Made by a program: the position numbers and the translations under genes. DNA of 64,000 nt, taken from positions 110,638,763-110,702,762 of the forward strand of contig CM059188.1 in assembly GCA_030323885.1 (NCBI GenBank), written 5' to 3'. This DNA is from Branchipolynoe longqiensis (lineage: Eukaryota > Annelida > Polychaeta > Phyllodocida > Polynoidae). Under the pieces are notes generated by a model that saw nothing but the letters and a program-made list of their open reading frames with translations, made no database searches and had not been told where the DNA came from. Positions 22,081 to 31,796 of the stretch are shown here, in pieces; positions within the stretch are counted from its first letter, which is position 1, and each line of letters begins with the position of its first letter.

Positions 22081-22144
22081 TGGTGAAAACAAGTCTATTC
22101 AGACTTATCCATGACAGGCAGTATAAATCTTTGAGAAGTATGTC

Positions 22145-22500
22145 ATCACCCAGCCACACCCACCTGTCTATGTTATGTAGCTCCTTGCTCGTGACGTCAG
22201 TGCAGACTAATGCATTTGTCCTGGAATTGTAAGTTTGATATATGATTTACACACATAAGTTGTTTAAATACCACTAATTACATACATACAGGCAATGCAC
22301 TTACATGTACATATAAATACACAGAGTAGGTTCAACAACTGAATAGCACATATCTTGATATCTTGTACATAATCCTGGTCATGGCCACAGTATCGTGGAC
22401 GGGGGGTGAGATGGTAAACATGGGAATATTGCAACTAGAGCAGAATTCGAACCCACACCTCTGCCATTCCGGACTAGCGTGCTAACCATTACACCACAAT
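22145..22500 (-). mobile_element. SINE2, nearly full-length copy
   Basis: On the minus strand: head GGTGTAATGGTTAGCACGCT, B box GGTTCGAATTC, GCAATATTCCCATGTTTACC, then TGGCCATGACCAGG, GTTGAACCTACTC and an end with AGTCTGCACTGACGTCACGA. This copy best defines the family, about 350 bp. Confidence 0.7.
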
Positions 22501-22505
22501 ATATT

Positions 22506-22690
22506 AGTTGGTTGTTGTGAAATTTATTTCCTGGCAACATCGAAGGTCATATCATGTCGGGTACCGACTTGTGACAGTGCACACTCATGGTGACTTTATA
22601 GTGCTGCCCCACTGGGAAATCAAGCCCCCGGCACCATGACCAGATATCCCACTCAGTCACAGTATCGTGACACTGAGCTAACCAGTCCCA
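22506..22690 (-). mobile_element. SINE1 copy, head lost
   Basis: TTGGTTGTTG start, GGTACCGACTTGTGACAGTG, GTGCTGCCCCACTGGG and GTCACAGTATCGTGACACTG are present; it stops at ACCAGTCC. A stray SINE2 3' end (CTGTCTATGTGGCTCCTTGC) follows near 22740. Confidence 0.72.
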
Positions 22691-22879
22691 CAATAGGTTC
22701 CCTGATACCATCGTCCTATGCACCTTATGCACCCTTAGCTGTCTATGTGGCTCCTTGCCTGAGAAGTCAATGCAGACCAGGTCACTAGCAAAGTTGCGCA
22801 ATGTCAACGCAGTTTGTTACTGCACGTGTGAGCGGACGGATGCACCAACATGGAGACACACACACTAGACGGGCGGAGG

Positions 22880-23368
22880 GTTGGTTGGTTGGTTGTTGGA
22901 GTTTTACGTCCTGGTAACATCTCAGGTCATATCAGGATGGGGAACTGGTGAACAGGTGCAGTGCTTCCCTTCCTGGCGATCAGGGCTAACACTGTGTCCT
23001 TTAACAGGCAGCTGACTTCTTCTAGACATGAAGGTTGGTTGTTGGAGTTGTATGTACTGGCAACATCTAAGGTCATATCCGGATGAGTACTGACTTGTGA
23101 CAGTGCACACTCATGGTGATTTTATAGTGCTGCCCCACTGGGAGACCAGGCCACCAGCACCACAACCTGATATCCCACTCATTAGTCACATTATCCTGAC
23201 ACCTAGCCAACCAGTCCTTGTCCTATCCTAATAATGCCAAGCACCTGACTAGGAAGTGACACGATTCAATTTTGTAAGTCATTGGTTTGACTCGACCGGG
23301 ATATTGACTCCTGGTCTTCCGCACTGGAGGCCTGCGCTCTACCGATTCGGCCACCGCATCCGGTCGGG
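22880..23368 (-). mobile_element. SINE1 pieces; left arm of a large inverted duplication
   Basis: A short SINE1 3' fragment (22880-22942) is followed by about 95 bp of non-SINE sequence (22943-23035). A full minus-strand SINE1 (23035-23368) follows, with its tRNA head in the region of GGTTTGACTCGACCGGG. The SINE and its neighbouring 95 bp reappear together in inverted orientation at 23868-24165. Confidence 0.8.
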
Positions 23369-23529
23369 GCTGAGGGTTGAAAGACTTATCTGGTTGACTC
23401 AGGGGCTTCCGGCTGTCAGGCAGGGTACATTGGGGTTAATGACTGGGGTCAACACGCAGTGTAGGGAACCATGGCTCTAGATTGAGTCTAAGCCAGGCCG
23501 GTGGGTGCACTAGCACCTGGGGGCAGCAT

Positions 23530-23860
23530 CTGTCTATCACGCACACACACGCATACACATGCACACACGCATACGTGCAAGCACGGACACACACACATAC
23601 GCACCCGCAACAGCACCCGCACACACACAAGCACAAACACACACACATACATGCAAACACGCACAGGCACACACGCGCACATACACGCACACTGACACAC
23701 ATATACGTGCACGCATGCACACACATTATGCACACATACGCACACACATACACGCACACACGCAGACACAAACACACACAGTCACACGCAGATGCACACA
23801 CGCACACGTGAACACACGCGCACATACACACACACACACATGCGCATACGCACGCACTTG
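23530..23860 (+). repeat. Imperfect CA microsatellite
   Basis: About 330 bp of CA dinucleotides interrupted by G and T (CACACGCATACAC and similar). His/Thr and Cys/Val open frames here are compositional. It lies at the centre of the inverted duplication. Confidence 0.93.
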
Positions 23861-23867
23861 TCATTTC

Positions 23868-24165
23868 CTAGCCAGGCTCTCCTCATTATTAAGACTGGCT
23901 TAGCTCACTGTCAGGATAATGTGACTGAGTGGGATACCAGGTCATGGTGTTGGCAGCCTGGTCTCCCAGTGGGGCAGCACTATAAAGTTGGATGAATGCA
24001 CACTGTGACAAGTAACCACCCGTCCTGATATGACCTTAGATGTTACCAGGACATAAAACTCCAACAACCAACCAACCTTCATGTGTAGAAGAAGTCAGCC
24101 AGCTGTTAAAGGGCACAGTGTTAGCCCTGATCGCCGGTAGGGGAAGTACTGTGCCTGCTCGCCAG
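23868..24165 (+). mobile_element. SINE1 (head lost) plus flank; right arm of inverted duplication
   Basis: CTAGCCAGGCTC begins the SINE body. It runs through CAGTGGGGCAGCACTATAAA to AAAACTCCAACAACCAACCA, and is followed directly by CTTCATGTGTAGAAGAAGTC and TGTTAGCCCTGATCGCC. The same SINE-flank junction is present inverted near 23035. Confidence 0.8.
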
Positions 24166-24611
24166 GGGGTGCTGTCATCAGCCTGTGGGCGTCTGGCACG
24201 CGCCCCATGGGCCGGTGGGCGTCTGGCACCCGCCCCATGCCTGTCACAGATACGCCCAGCTGATGAGGTTGGGCTGCTGATGGATGAATGTCATCACTGT
24301 AATACAGAGAGGATTTGCAATGGTGGGTACAGAGCAGCTCTTGTGAGGCTTTCCTTTAGGGATGAGCAGATATTACTTATTTAATCATATATAAAGTGAA
24401 TACTTATATGTGGGTATTACACAGAACAAGGGGATCTGTTCCAGTCAGGTCAATACTATTTTCAATCCTCTTGAGTGGATGCAAAGTTCCAGGCACTGCT
24501 ACAGTGCTATGCGTCAATTTATAATCTTGTAATACATTAGTTTAAGTGGATTTTACATGTGGGGGGCCGACACAATAGGAATGGGAATATTACAGATACT
24601 AGATAAATGAT

Positions 24612-24925
24612 ACTCGAACGGATGGGGCTGCCCTCTATGGAAGATCTGATCAAAAAGAATCTCCGGTGGACTGGACACCTCATGAGGATGTCATCAGACA
24701 GGCTACCAAAGCAGATCCTCTATTCTCAACTGTCTTTTGGCTACAGAAGGAGAGGGCGCCCCCGTCTCCGGTTCAAAGATACCATCAAGAGAAACCTGAA
24801 GCTGAGAGACATTAAGACCGACTCATGGACACAACTCTCACAGCAGAGAGCTAAATGGAGAGCGGCAGTCAAGTAATGAAAGCAGTCTTTGTCGCATCGC
24901 GACCGACAGCATGATGATGGTGATG
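24612..24925 (+). pseudogene. LINE C 3' fragment with 11-bp TSD
   Basis: This short frame reads MGLPSMEDLIKKNLRWTGHL, RMSSDRLPKQILYSQLSFGY, RFKDTIKRNLKLRDI and SQQRAKWRAAVK, then stops. The 3' tail is ATGATGATGGTGATG. AGATAAATGAT is duplicated at 24601-24611 and 24926-24936, which makes this a clean 314-bp 5'-truncated insertion. One codon of LL is missing in EDL(L)IKKN compared with its relatives. It is non-functional on its own. Confidence 0.9.
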
Positions 24926-24944
24926 AGATAAATGATTCACCTCT

Positions 24945-25400
24945 TTTTTAAATTTATTTTTATTGAGGCTGTATTTATTCTGTCCATAGCATGTAAGCCT
25001 GGGTACCCAGGCTTGTTTTCAATCCTGGCCAGCTGTAGGGTTGGTGTTGTCTTACCAAACAGTAGCTGCTGATAAGGTATTTGATTGTCTGCATTTCAAT
25101 AGCAGATAGATCTGTTGGTAAGTTTATTCTTATTACTATGTTAGTTGTTTTCTTAAGGTTCTATGTTAGTGTTTTGGGGTTTTCTTGGGAAGAGTTTTCC
25201 GCTTTTTTTTCTACTTAATTCTATACTAGCCTATTTTATTTTATTTACATGTCCATAGGCTTGTACGTAATAGGTGGTTGAGTTATGTTTGTTTGGATTT
25301 GATTTGATTTATATTATTGTTGGATATGTTATCTGGCTTTTTTATTTCCGGTTATCCCGCCCTGGGCTGTCCAGTTGGTGGGCCGTGGACCTCGGACTCT
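24945..25400 (-). mobile_element. LINE B 3' end, minus strand
   Basis: TTTTTATTGAGGCTGTATTT is the complement of the LINE B terminus. GGGTACCCAGGCTTGTTTTC, CAGTAGCTGCTGATAAGGTA and TTGGTGGGCCGTGGAC follow in the order expected for the inverted 3' UTR. Diverged and 5'-truncated. Confidence 0.82.
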
Positions 25401-25984
25401 GTTCAGAGGTGAATTACAACCCTGTGTAAAAGTTGGAGAAAATATGTCGCACTGTTGATGGTCTTAGATTGACATTCATACCTGATGATGATTAAAATCC
25501 AATAGCTACAATCCGATTGTATTTGCTTTCCCTCAACATGTACTCTCCAGAGTGTTCAAATCACATAATATTAAGGCAAAATGAGACAAAATAAGTTTGA
25601 AGTGATAGAATCCATGAAGTGAATCCTCCATGTTTGAATGAACTCGTTATAATACCTGACTACCTCTGGTAATGAATTTAAATTCATTAATCTATTGGAT
25701 TAATGTACTACTCAGTTGAAAAGTTTAGGCTAAATATATCAAGGTATGTGAAGAATATATTTTGCTTTTTAGATTAAGAATGTATGTGCTCATTTCATTT
25801 AACCACATTCTCGCAACTTGTTATATAAGGTTGTTCTTCACCCCAACTCAGGCTACTGTAGTATGGGGTAGACGTTTTTATCTAAACAGATACAAACTAC
25901 CTAGGATTCTATCTACGGAGTATGTGGCATGCATATGCATATGGGGTATGCAGCAACTTTGCGCAGTTTAGTTTGGACAGGTTG
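25401..25984. other. No recognised feature
   Basis: AT-rich sequence with no convincing frame or window-internal repeat. Confidence 0.4.
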
Positions 25985-26480
25985 GGGAGCTTACCCCGTT
26001 TGGGCTACAAGGGGTTATTGGATGTCAGGTTCAATTACCAAGGTCGAATTTCATATAAGAGTAGGTAGTGAAATGACATACATGCTTGTGGCGCAGTGAG
26101 TTTAGGCTAGTTTTCCTATTGGAACATATCACACGAAGGGGTCAAGTTATATTAAGATCCCTGATTAGTGCCTGGATATTTAGTTAGGGAAGTAATTAGT
26201 AAAACAACATTAAAATATTAGTCCATGATGGTTATGGACCAGGTTCTGTGTGTTAGTTACTGTGTTGTCATAACCAAACAACCACATCACAATAGGGGTA
26301 CCTCCAGTCAGCCACGAGTGCATATCTAGGTCAGTGGCAAACACTGTGTGACTTCCCCCCCCTCCAGACACACACCCTTTACACCCCTTCATATGCAGTG
26401 GCCAGCTTACTGGAAGTTGGGGGTTAATTCAGAGAGGGAGAACAGTGAAAATGGCTGATTAGGTTTACCAGCTGTGTTCG
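25985..26480 (+). repeat. Left copy of an inverted 0.5 kb repeat flanking the YR retroelement block
   Basis: It aligns in inverted orientation with 39950-40465. Shared landmarks include GAGCTTACC, CCAAGGTCGAATT, GATTAGTGCC(T/A)GGATATTTAG, ACCACATCACAATAGGGGTACC, TACACCCCTTCATATGCAGT and CAGAGAGGGAGAACAGTGAA. Non-coding; identity unknown. Confidence 0.85.
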
Positions 26481-26690
26481 TATCAATTATCAATTATTTG
26501 TATTGTCATTATTGTATTGTCATTATTATTTGTATTTTCATTATTATTTGTATTGTCATTATTATTATCATTATTATTGTTATTATTATAATAATTATAT
26601 ATGTCGTCCTTATTTATGTCAATATTAATATCAATCAGTATCACTATTATTACTGTAGGGGGAGCAGGAAGGCAGGGAGGGCGACCGGAC
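26481..26690 (+). repeat. GTCATTATT-rich tract at the edge of YR element 1
   Basis: Degenerate TATTGTCATTATT units occupy most of this stretch. They are followed by a short GC-rich piece (GGGGGAGCAGGAAGGCAGGG) that abuts the element. A similar tract on the complementary strand fills 39696-39949. Confidence 0.75.
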
Positions 26691-26788
26691 ATTATTAATG
26701 TCATTATTATCGTCATTATTATCGTCATTATTAATGTCATTATTAATGTCATTATTATTGACATTACTAGGACAACACGACTGACAGA

Positions 26789-27938
26789 ATGATACAGGCG
26801 GTCAACGCGGCCGTCAGCTCAGCAGTGGCAGCACAGATGTCAAACATCAGATCGGAGATGGCGGGCAGGATGGAGGCCTTGGAGCGGGGGTCACGGCCCG
26901 TGAGGAAACCACAACAAGCCGGCAGTGACAGCAGATCGGAGGACGGTGACAGTGACACCGACAGTGACAGCGCACGTGTCCCCGTACCGGATACACGGCG
27001 CGGACGCCGCACTCACCTAGTGAGGGACTTTGCCGTACCCAGTACGGCACCAGTGACAGACAGAAAAACACGGAGGAATAAGACATTACTAAAGAACGGA
27101 GTAACGCACGAGGAACAGTACCGGGATATATACAACACGGCCCCAGTACTAGGAGGAAGCCACACACGCTACAATGTGAGGCGCGCCCGCGACCACGTGG
27201 AGGAGGACGAACCCCGACAGACATCTCCGAGCTGCTCGCCGCGGCCGGGGCGGCCCTGGGAAAGAAGAAAGGTAAAACTTCCTGGCTTCCACATCTTTAT
27301 ATAATCAGGGGCGATAAGAGGGAAAAGATTGGCCTTAGTGAGGCGACCTGGCCTGAGTACTTTGAGGCGCTATGCGCGATGCTCAGGGCACCCGAGATAC
27401 CCGACACCTGGACGGACCCGATTATCGACCACATACACCAGCTCGCCACGATGGCGAAGGACTGGCAGTGGGAGACGTGCCGACTCTGGTCTGAGCGCGT
27501 ATTCTCCATGATCGATGACCGGCGCCTGCCAAATGGTTGGATCGACCAATATGCAGTGAAAGACGTCCAGCGGGACGTCTTCGCCGTGGGAGTACGGGTG
27601 GGCAGCACGACACAGTACAAGAACACTAGCCGCCCCGCCCTACAGCGGCGCCCAGACGGCAGCCGGCTCCACCGCCACCACCGAGACACGTCAGGAGTTC
27701 AATCGAGACTCGGACGGGAAGCCGTGCCACCCATGGAACTGGGGGAACGACTGTGGCTTCTCGGCGACCCACGGACAAATGCCCGATAGGAAGGCGCATG
27801 TCTGCGCCTGGTGCGCTAACAAATACCACCGAGCAAATATGCACAAGGAGAAAGAGTGTATGAACAAGAAGCGATTCCTAGAAAAGAAAGCCACACAGAC
27901 AACCGCAGCGCCAGCACAACAGACCCAGGGTTTTTGAT
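26789..27938 (+). pseudogene. Gag-like region of YR element 1, two frame changes
   Basis: The region starts MIQAVNAAVSSAVAAQM and runs in one frame to about 27230. It continues in a second frame (ISELLAAAGAALGKKKG, WPEYFEALC, VFSMIDDRRLPNGWIDQYA), then returns to the first frame for a Cys/His cluster (KPCHPWNWGNDCGFSATHG, then AHVCAWCANKYHRANMHKEK and EC) and ends at a TGA near 27936. The middle and the Cys/His part match the gag-like frame of element 2 (VFTWIADRRLPHGW; CAYCAN). That conservation shows the composite is the real protein, and that either two indels or programmed frameshifts are present. By analogy with DIRS-order gag proteins the Cys/His cluster should bind nucleic acid. Confidence 0.72.
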
Positions 27939-28503
27939 AGGCGGCTCCCCGCGCAGCAACCCTCAGACAGACGAGGAGCTTGGCGAGGAGCCCCAGGATG
28001 GACACAGCAGCGTCACCAGAGCCCACACGGCATGCAGGGATCTGGACTGTGGAACATGCACCGCAAACCGTGAACGCGTGACCGGCTGTCACTCCCCTGC
28101 AGAGGTCACTGCACAGGCTCGCCGCATACTAAAACGGAGGAGCGAGCAGGCAGCTGAGTGTGCGGAGAAACGTAGGAGGCGTAGCACGGACATACAACCC
28201 CACGCAAACGAACATGTAAACACTGACACTCGTGACCCCACTGAGGACCACGCCCACCCCAACGGTGAGAAAACCACACGTAACGATAATGACTTCCAAA
28301 ACAACCCCACAGGTGGCGCCACCGGCACGGCCGAAACAAAATGGCCGCTGCGCGAAGCCGCCCCCGGGCCGCCTCGCTCACGCTACACCAGACGGCGCCA
28401 CTAGCAGTGACAACAAACACGGAGCCAAAGATGGCGGCGCCCATGCCGTCGGCCATGACACCCCCGCAACAACAACACGGGATGGGGCCGCCCACACCGG
28501 TAG
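27939..28503 (+). other. Gag-RT intergenic / linker region of YR element 1
   Basis: GC-rich sequence with open stretches in more than one frame (for example 27856-28404) but no domain. It corresponds in position to the Pro-rich linker of element 2. A GGTGGCGCCACC palindrome lies near 28312. Confidence 0.5.
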
Positions 28504-28665
28504 CCACCTCGGAGCACACCCCCCCAGACTGCGGCGCCCTCACACACAGCACACAACACATACCCAGCAACGCCCCCCCCGGGGTACGGAGACGATGACA
28601 CACACGACCCAGACACTACCACCGACGTCAACACCCGGCCACCGCCACGCCCACCCATCACCCCG

Positions 28666-30393
28666 GTGGAGTACAGGCCCATACTCGACAGCATATGGCC
28701 ACGCCCACACACACACCTATGGGGCGACCACACAGGCTACCTAGCCATCTACCAGAGGGTCAGAGCCACTGCCCTCCCCAACTACATCAGTGCTAGGGTA
28801 CCAGTCCCCTCCGGACTCAACATCAATGCCTGGAGACACCTACTCGCCAACTACCATGACACCCAGCTCGTGGAGTTCCTCGAGTACGGCTGGCCTGCCG
28901 ACTACACAGCACCAGACCCACCCAAGAGTTCAACCACAAACCACACACAAGACCCAGTCCAGCTTGACGCCATACGACAATTCGTCGCCACCGAGAGAGG
29001 TCATGGAGCCATGCTGGGCCCCTTCACCAGCCACCCCTTCTACCCATGGTCGCAGACGAGCCCCATGATGACGCGGCCCAAGAGGAACTCCACCAGCAGG
29101 CGCGTCATCGTGGACCTCAGCTGGCCACATGGTGCCAGCGTCAATGACGGCATCCTCCGGGGATACTACCAGGGTAACCCCAGGGCGTACACCCTCCCTA
29201 ACGTGATGGACGCGGCGGACGAGGTGGCCCGCCTCGGCCCCGGCTGCTTCCTCTGGTGTGCTGACCTCGCCCGCGCATACCGCCAGCTCCGCACCTGCCC
29301 ACTCTCCACACCACTCCTGGGCATAACCCTCGACGGCGAACACTACACGGACATAGCACCCCCATTCGGATGCCGCACCTCCTCCATGGCCTGTGCGAGG
29401 ACCACAAACGCCGTCGTCTATCTCCTCAGAAAAAAGGGCCACCACGTCCACTGTTACCTCGATGACTTTGTCGGTGTGGCCCCCGACCGTAGTGAGGCAG
29501 ACGCAGCATACAGGGATATCCTCAACCTTGCTCGTACCCTCGGACTCGAACTCTCACCCACCAAGTGCCATCCACCGGCAAAATCAGTCGAGTGGCTCGG
29601 CTTTCACATATCCGCGGACGACATGAGGGTTACCATCCCCCGAAGCAAGCTAGACGACACGCTCGCCGAGTGCAAAACCTGGACAAACAAAAAGACTGCC
29701 ACCAGGAGGGACATCCAGCGCCTGGTCGGCAGGCTACAACACATAGCGAAGTGTGTGGTGCCGGCCCGGCGGTTCATGTCCAGGATATTCGAGTCCCTAC
29801 GACAGACCCCCAACACCGGACACCACCCCGTCCCCGACGAACTCAGAGCTGACATAACCTGGTTTCTCGAGTTCGCGACCAGGTCGAACGGCCTAGTCCT
29901 CCTAAAGACAGACCCTAAGACCCCCTGGACCATCGAATGTGACTCCTCTCTGGTCGCAGGGGGTGCCTTCTCCAACAGCCACTACTACGGGAAGCCATAC
30001 CCCGACAGCCTCAGGACCAAACACACCAACATCGCCCACTTGGAGGCGATAAACCTAGTCGTCGCCATGAGGGCCCTGGCCCCCCCTCACCCAGATGATC
30101 ACATGATCATCATAAATACAGACAACTCGGCCAGCCAGCAGGTCCTCGAGTCCGGTACCGGAAGGGACGCCACACTCACAGCCTGCGCGAGAGAGATCTG
30201 GCTATTCGCGGCCACCAATGGCTGCGACATAAGAATCTGCCACAAACCCGGCAAGGACCTAGTCCTCGCCGACGCCCTTAGCAGACGAGCCTTCGACGCA
30301 AACGCCAGAGCCAGGGCAGGTCGCCTCACTAGTGACATGGGGATTACTGAAATTGAGGTCTCATTTGACAGTGTATTCACCCATGGACTGTAG
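28666..30393 (+). CDS. Reverse transcriptase / RNase H of YR element 1
   Basis: 575 codons from the first ATG; the frame is open from 28504, so the true N-terminus may lie upstream and include the RPPITPVEYRPI stretch. Copies element RNA into DNA. Motifs by residue from ATG: SPMMTRPK (about 132), RRVIVDLSWPHGASVNDGI (about 145), WCADLARAYRQLR (about 197), PPFGCRTSSMACARTTN (about 230), the catalytic YLDDFVG (264-270) and KCHPPAKSVEWLGFHIS (about 302). RNase H acidic residues read as D426 (IECDSS), E460 (HLEAINL), D486 (INTDNSAS) and D536 (ADALSRR). The SPMMTRPK...RRVIVDLS...GASVNDGI signature is characteristic of DIRS/Ngaro RTs. The frame is intact, in contrast to element 2. Strong C-rich codon bias. 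Confidence 0.93.
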   Translation: MEYRPILDSIWPRPHTHLWGDHTGYLAIYQRVRATALPNYISARVPVPSGLNINAWRHLLANYHDTQLVEFLEYGWPADYTAPDPPKSSTTNHTQDPVQLDAIRQFVATERGHGAMLGPFTSHPFYPWSQTSPMMTRPKRNSTSRRVIVDLSWPHGASVNDGILRGYYQGNPRAYTLPNVMDAADEVARLGPGCFLWCADLARAYRQLRTCPLSTPLLGITLDGEHYTDIAPPFGCRTSSMACARTTNAVVYLLRKKGHHVHCYLDDFVGVAPDRSEADAAYRDILNLARTLGLELSPTKCHPPAKSVEWLGFHISADDMRVTIPRSKLDDTLAECKTWTNKKTATRRDIQRLVGRLQHIAKCVVPARRFMSRIFESLRQTPNTGHHPVPDELRADITWFLEFATRSNGLVLLKTDPKTPWTIECDSSLVAGGAFSNSHYYGKPYPDSLRTKHTNIAHLEAINLVVAMRALAPPHPDDHMIIINTDNSASQQVLESGTGRDATLTACAREIWLFAATNGCDIRICHKPGKDLVLADALSRRAFDANARARAGRLTSDMGITEIEVSFDSVFTHGL

Positions 30394-30395
30394 GA

Positions 30396-30440
30396 TAGCC
30401 TGGGAACATCGCACTAAATTGCTCCTCTGTTCCCAGGCTA
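30396..30440 (+). promoter_or_regulatory. Perfect 13-bp hairpin between RT stop and recombinase start
   Basis: TAGCCTGGGAACA (30396-30408) and TGTTCCCAGGCTA (30428-30440) pair exactly around a 19-nt loop. The stem begins 3 nt after the RT stop codon (TAG 30391-30393) and ends 31 nt before the recombinase ATG. It could act in reinitiation or in RNA processing; that is inference. Confidence 0.6.
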
Positions 30441-30471
30441 CCCGGACCGAACACACAGAAGAATACTCCGG

Positions 30472-31380
30472 GTGTACTGCGCCGGCTTGGCGAGCGGGAC
30501 ATGGAAAAACAAGGCCGCTCAGGTGAGGAGGTACATACAGTTCACATCCAGGCACCACGCTGACCCGCTGGCCCCGACGCAGTACGACATCCTCGCCTAC
30601 ATACTCCACTTAAAAGAGACACTCACCTCCCCAGGGGCGACCATGAACTACATCAGCGGAGCCCGGACCTGGGTCCTCATGTTCGGAGGCTCCCCGGCAC
30701 CGTTTGATACCTACCCGGTCTCACTGATGAAGAGGGGCGTGGCACGTCTGTCGAACCACACCCCCAGACCGGCCCCGCCCCTCACCCCACAGCAGGTCAG
30801 GGCACTGGCCCAATACCTGGCCGCGGCCGGGCCCACGGCCGCAGTGCTCCTGGCCGCGCTACTACTGGGGTACGCAACGCTACTACGACAGGGCAACCTC
30901 CTCGCAACCACCTCCAGCGACGACCCACGCCACTACCTCAGGCGTGCAGACATCACCACGACATCAAGGGGGCTAACGGTACTGGTCCGAACCACAAAGA
31001 CAAGGTGGAGAGCGGACCAGGCATACTACATCAACATTCAGAGACTGCCGGGCTCCCCATGCTGCCCTGTCGCGGCATGGGACCACTACCTCGCGCACCG
31101 CCAGCCACGCCTCAGTGAACCAGCCTTCCTCGTGGCCCCTGGAACCCCACTCCGGCCTCCGGTCCTGCTGGCCGCCCTCCGCATGGGGCTGGCAGCGATC
31201 GGAGTGGGGGCGCCCGAGGACTACACGCTGCACAGCCTACGAAGGGGCGGGGCCCAAGCCTGTGCCGCGGCGGGCAGCACAATCTCGGAGATTATGCAGC
31301 TCGGGTCATGGACCTCGGCAGCGGTATACCACTATGTTCCGAGAGGGCTCCTGGCGGTCGGCACCCGACCCCTCCAGTGA
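30472..31380 (+). CDS. Tyrosine recombinase of YR element 1
   Basis: 302 codons from ATG, in the same frame as the RT; the frame upstream is open from about 30418, so a slightly longer N-terminus is possible. It would join the circular DNA copy of the element to the chromosome through a covalent tyrosine intermediate. The N-terminal SAM-like half holds WKNKAAQVRRYIQF and SGARTWV. Catalytic residues: R139 (LLRQGNLL), K176 (TTKT), H254 and R257 (HSLRRGG), W280 (GSW) and Y288 as the nucleophile, eight residues after the Trp. The alternative Y286 is a His in element 2, so Y288 is preferred. All key residues are present and the frame is intact. Confidence 0.92.
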   Translation: MYCAGLASGTWKNKAAQVRRYIQFTSRHHADPLAPTQYDILAYILHLKETLTSPGATMNYISGARTWVLMFGGSPAPFDTYPVSLMKRGVARLSNHTPRPAPPLTPQQVRALAQYLAAAGPTAAVLLAALLLGYATLLRQGNLLATTSSDDPRHYLRRADITTTSRGLTVLVRTTKTRWRADQAYYINIQRLPGSPCCPVAAWDHYLAHRQPRLSEPAFLVAPGTPLRPPVLLAALRMGLAAIGVGAPEDYTLHSLRRGGAQACAAAGSTISEIMQLGSWTSAAVYHYVPRGLLAVGTRPLQ

Positions 31381-31568
31381 TTGGTTGAGGGTTCGGGTCC
31401 CGCCCACCAGCTGACCTCTGACCCGGGACAATAACACAAACTCATAACATCGAGATTTGACCTAATGACGATCTGGTAACCTCTCTGAAGCACCACCTGA
31501 TGATGTACCGACCCCCTTTGTCCTTCACTGATTAAAGACTACCACTATCACATAATGACTCCGCCTTC

Positions 31569-31606
31569 GTAAATTGTGCATGTTATCCGTAACATGTGTA
31601 ATTTAC
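31569..31606 (+). promoter_or_regulatory. 17-bp stem, 4-nt loop RNA hairpin in the 3' region of YR element 1
   Basis: GTAAATTGTGCATGTTA, loop TCCG, then TAACATGTGTAATTTAC. Fourteen positions are Watson-Crick and the remaining three are G-U/U-G, so the stem is complete only as RNA. A similar structure is seen at 18364-18400. Confidence 0.7.
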
Positions 31607-31796
31607 GGGGCGGAGAACCAGACACCACGACACACTGGTGGCGCCACCTAACCGAGAGCCCCACCCATCCTGCCCTCCCCTGCCACCTAGCGGTTCTCCC
31701 CGAGTAACTCCACCACCGCCTCCAGGGGCACCCGGCGTGACCCGACCCTCCCCCACCCACGACAAAGCCACGTGACCACCCCCTCCCGGGTTCAAA

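Noticed and set aside
23436..23903. Cys/Val- and His/Thr-rich frames up to 142 codons
   Set aside because: They are translations of the CA microsatellite.
27297..30609. Several minus-strand frames over 100 codons under YR element 1
   Set aside because: They are shadows of the GC-rich plus-strand RT and recombinase genes and contain no motif.
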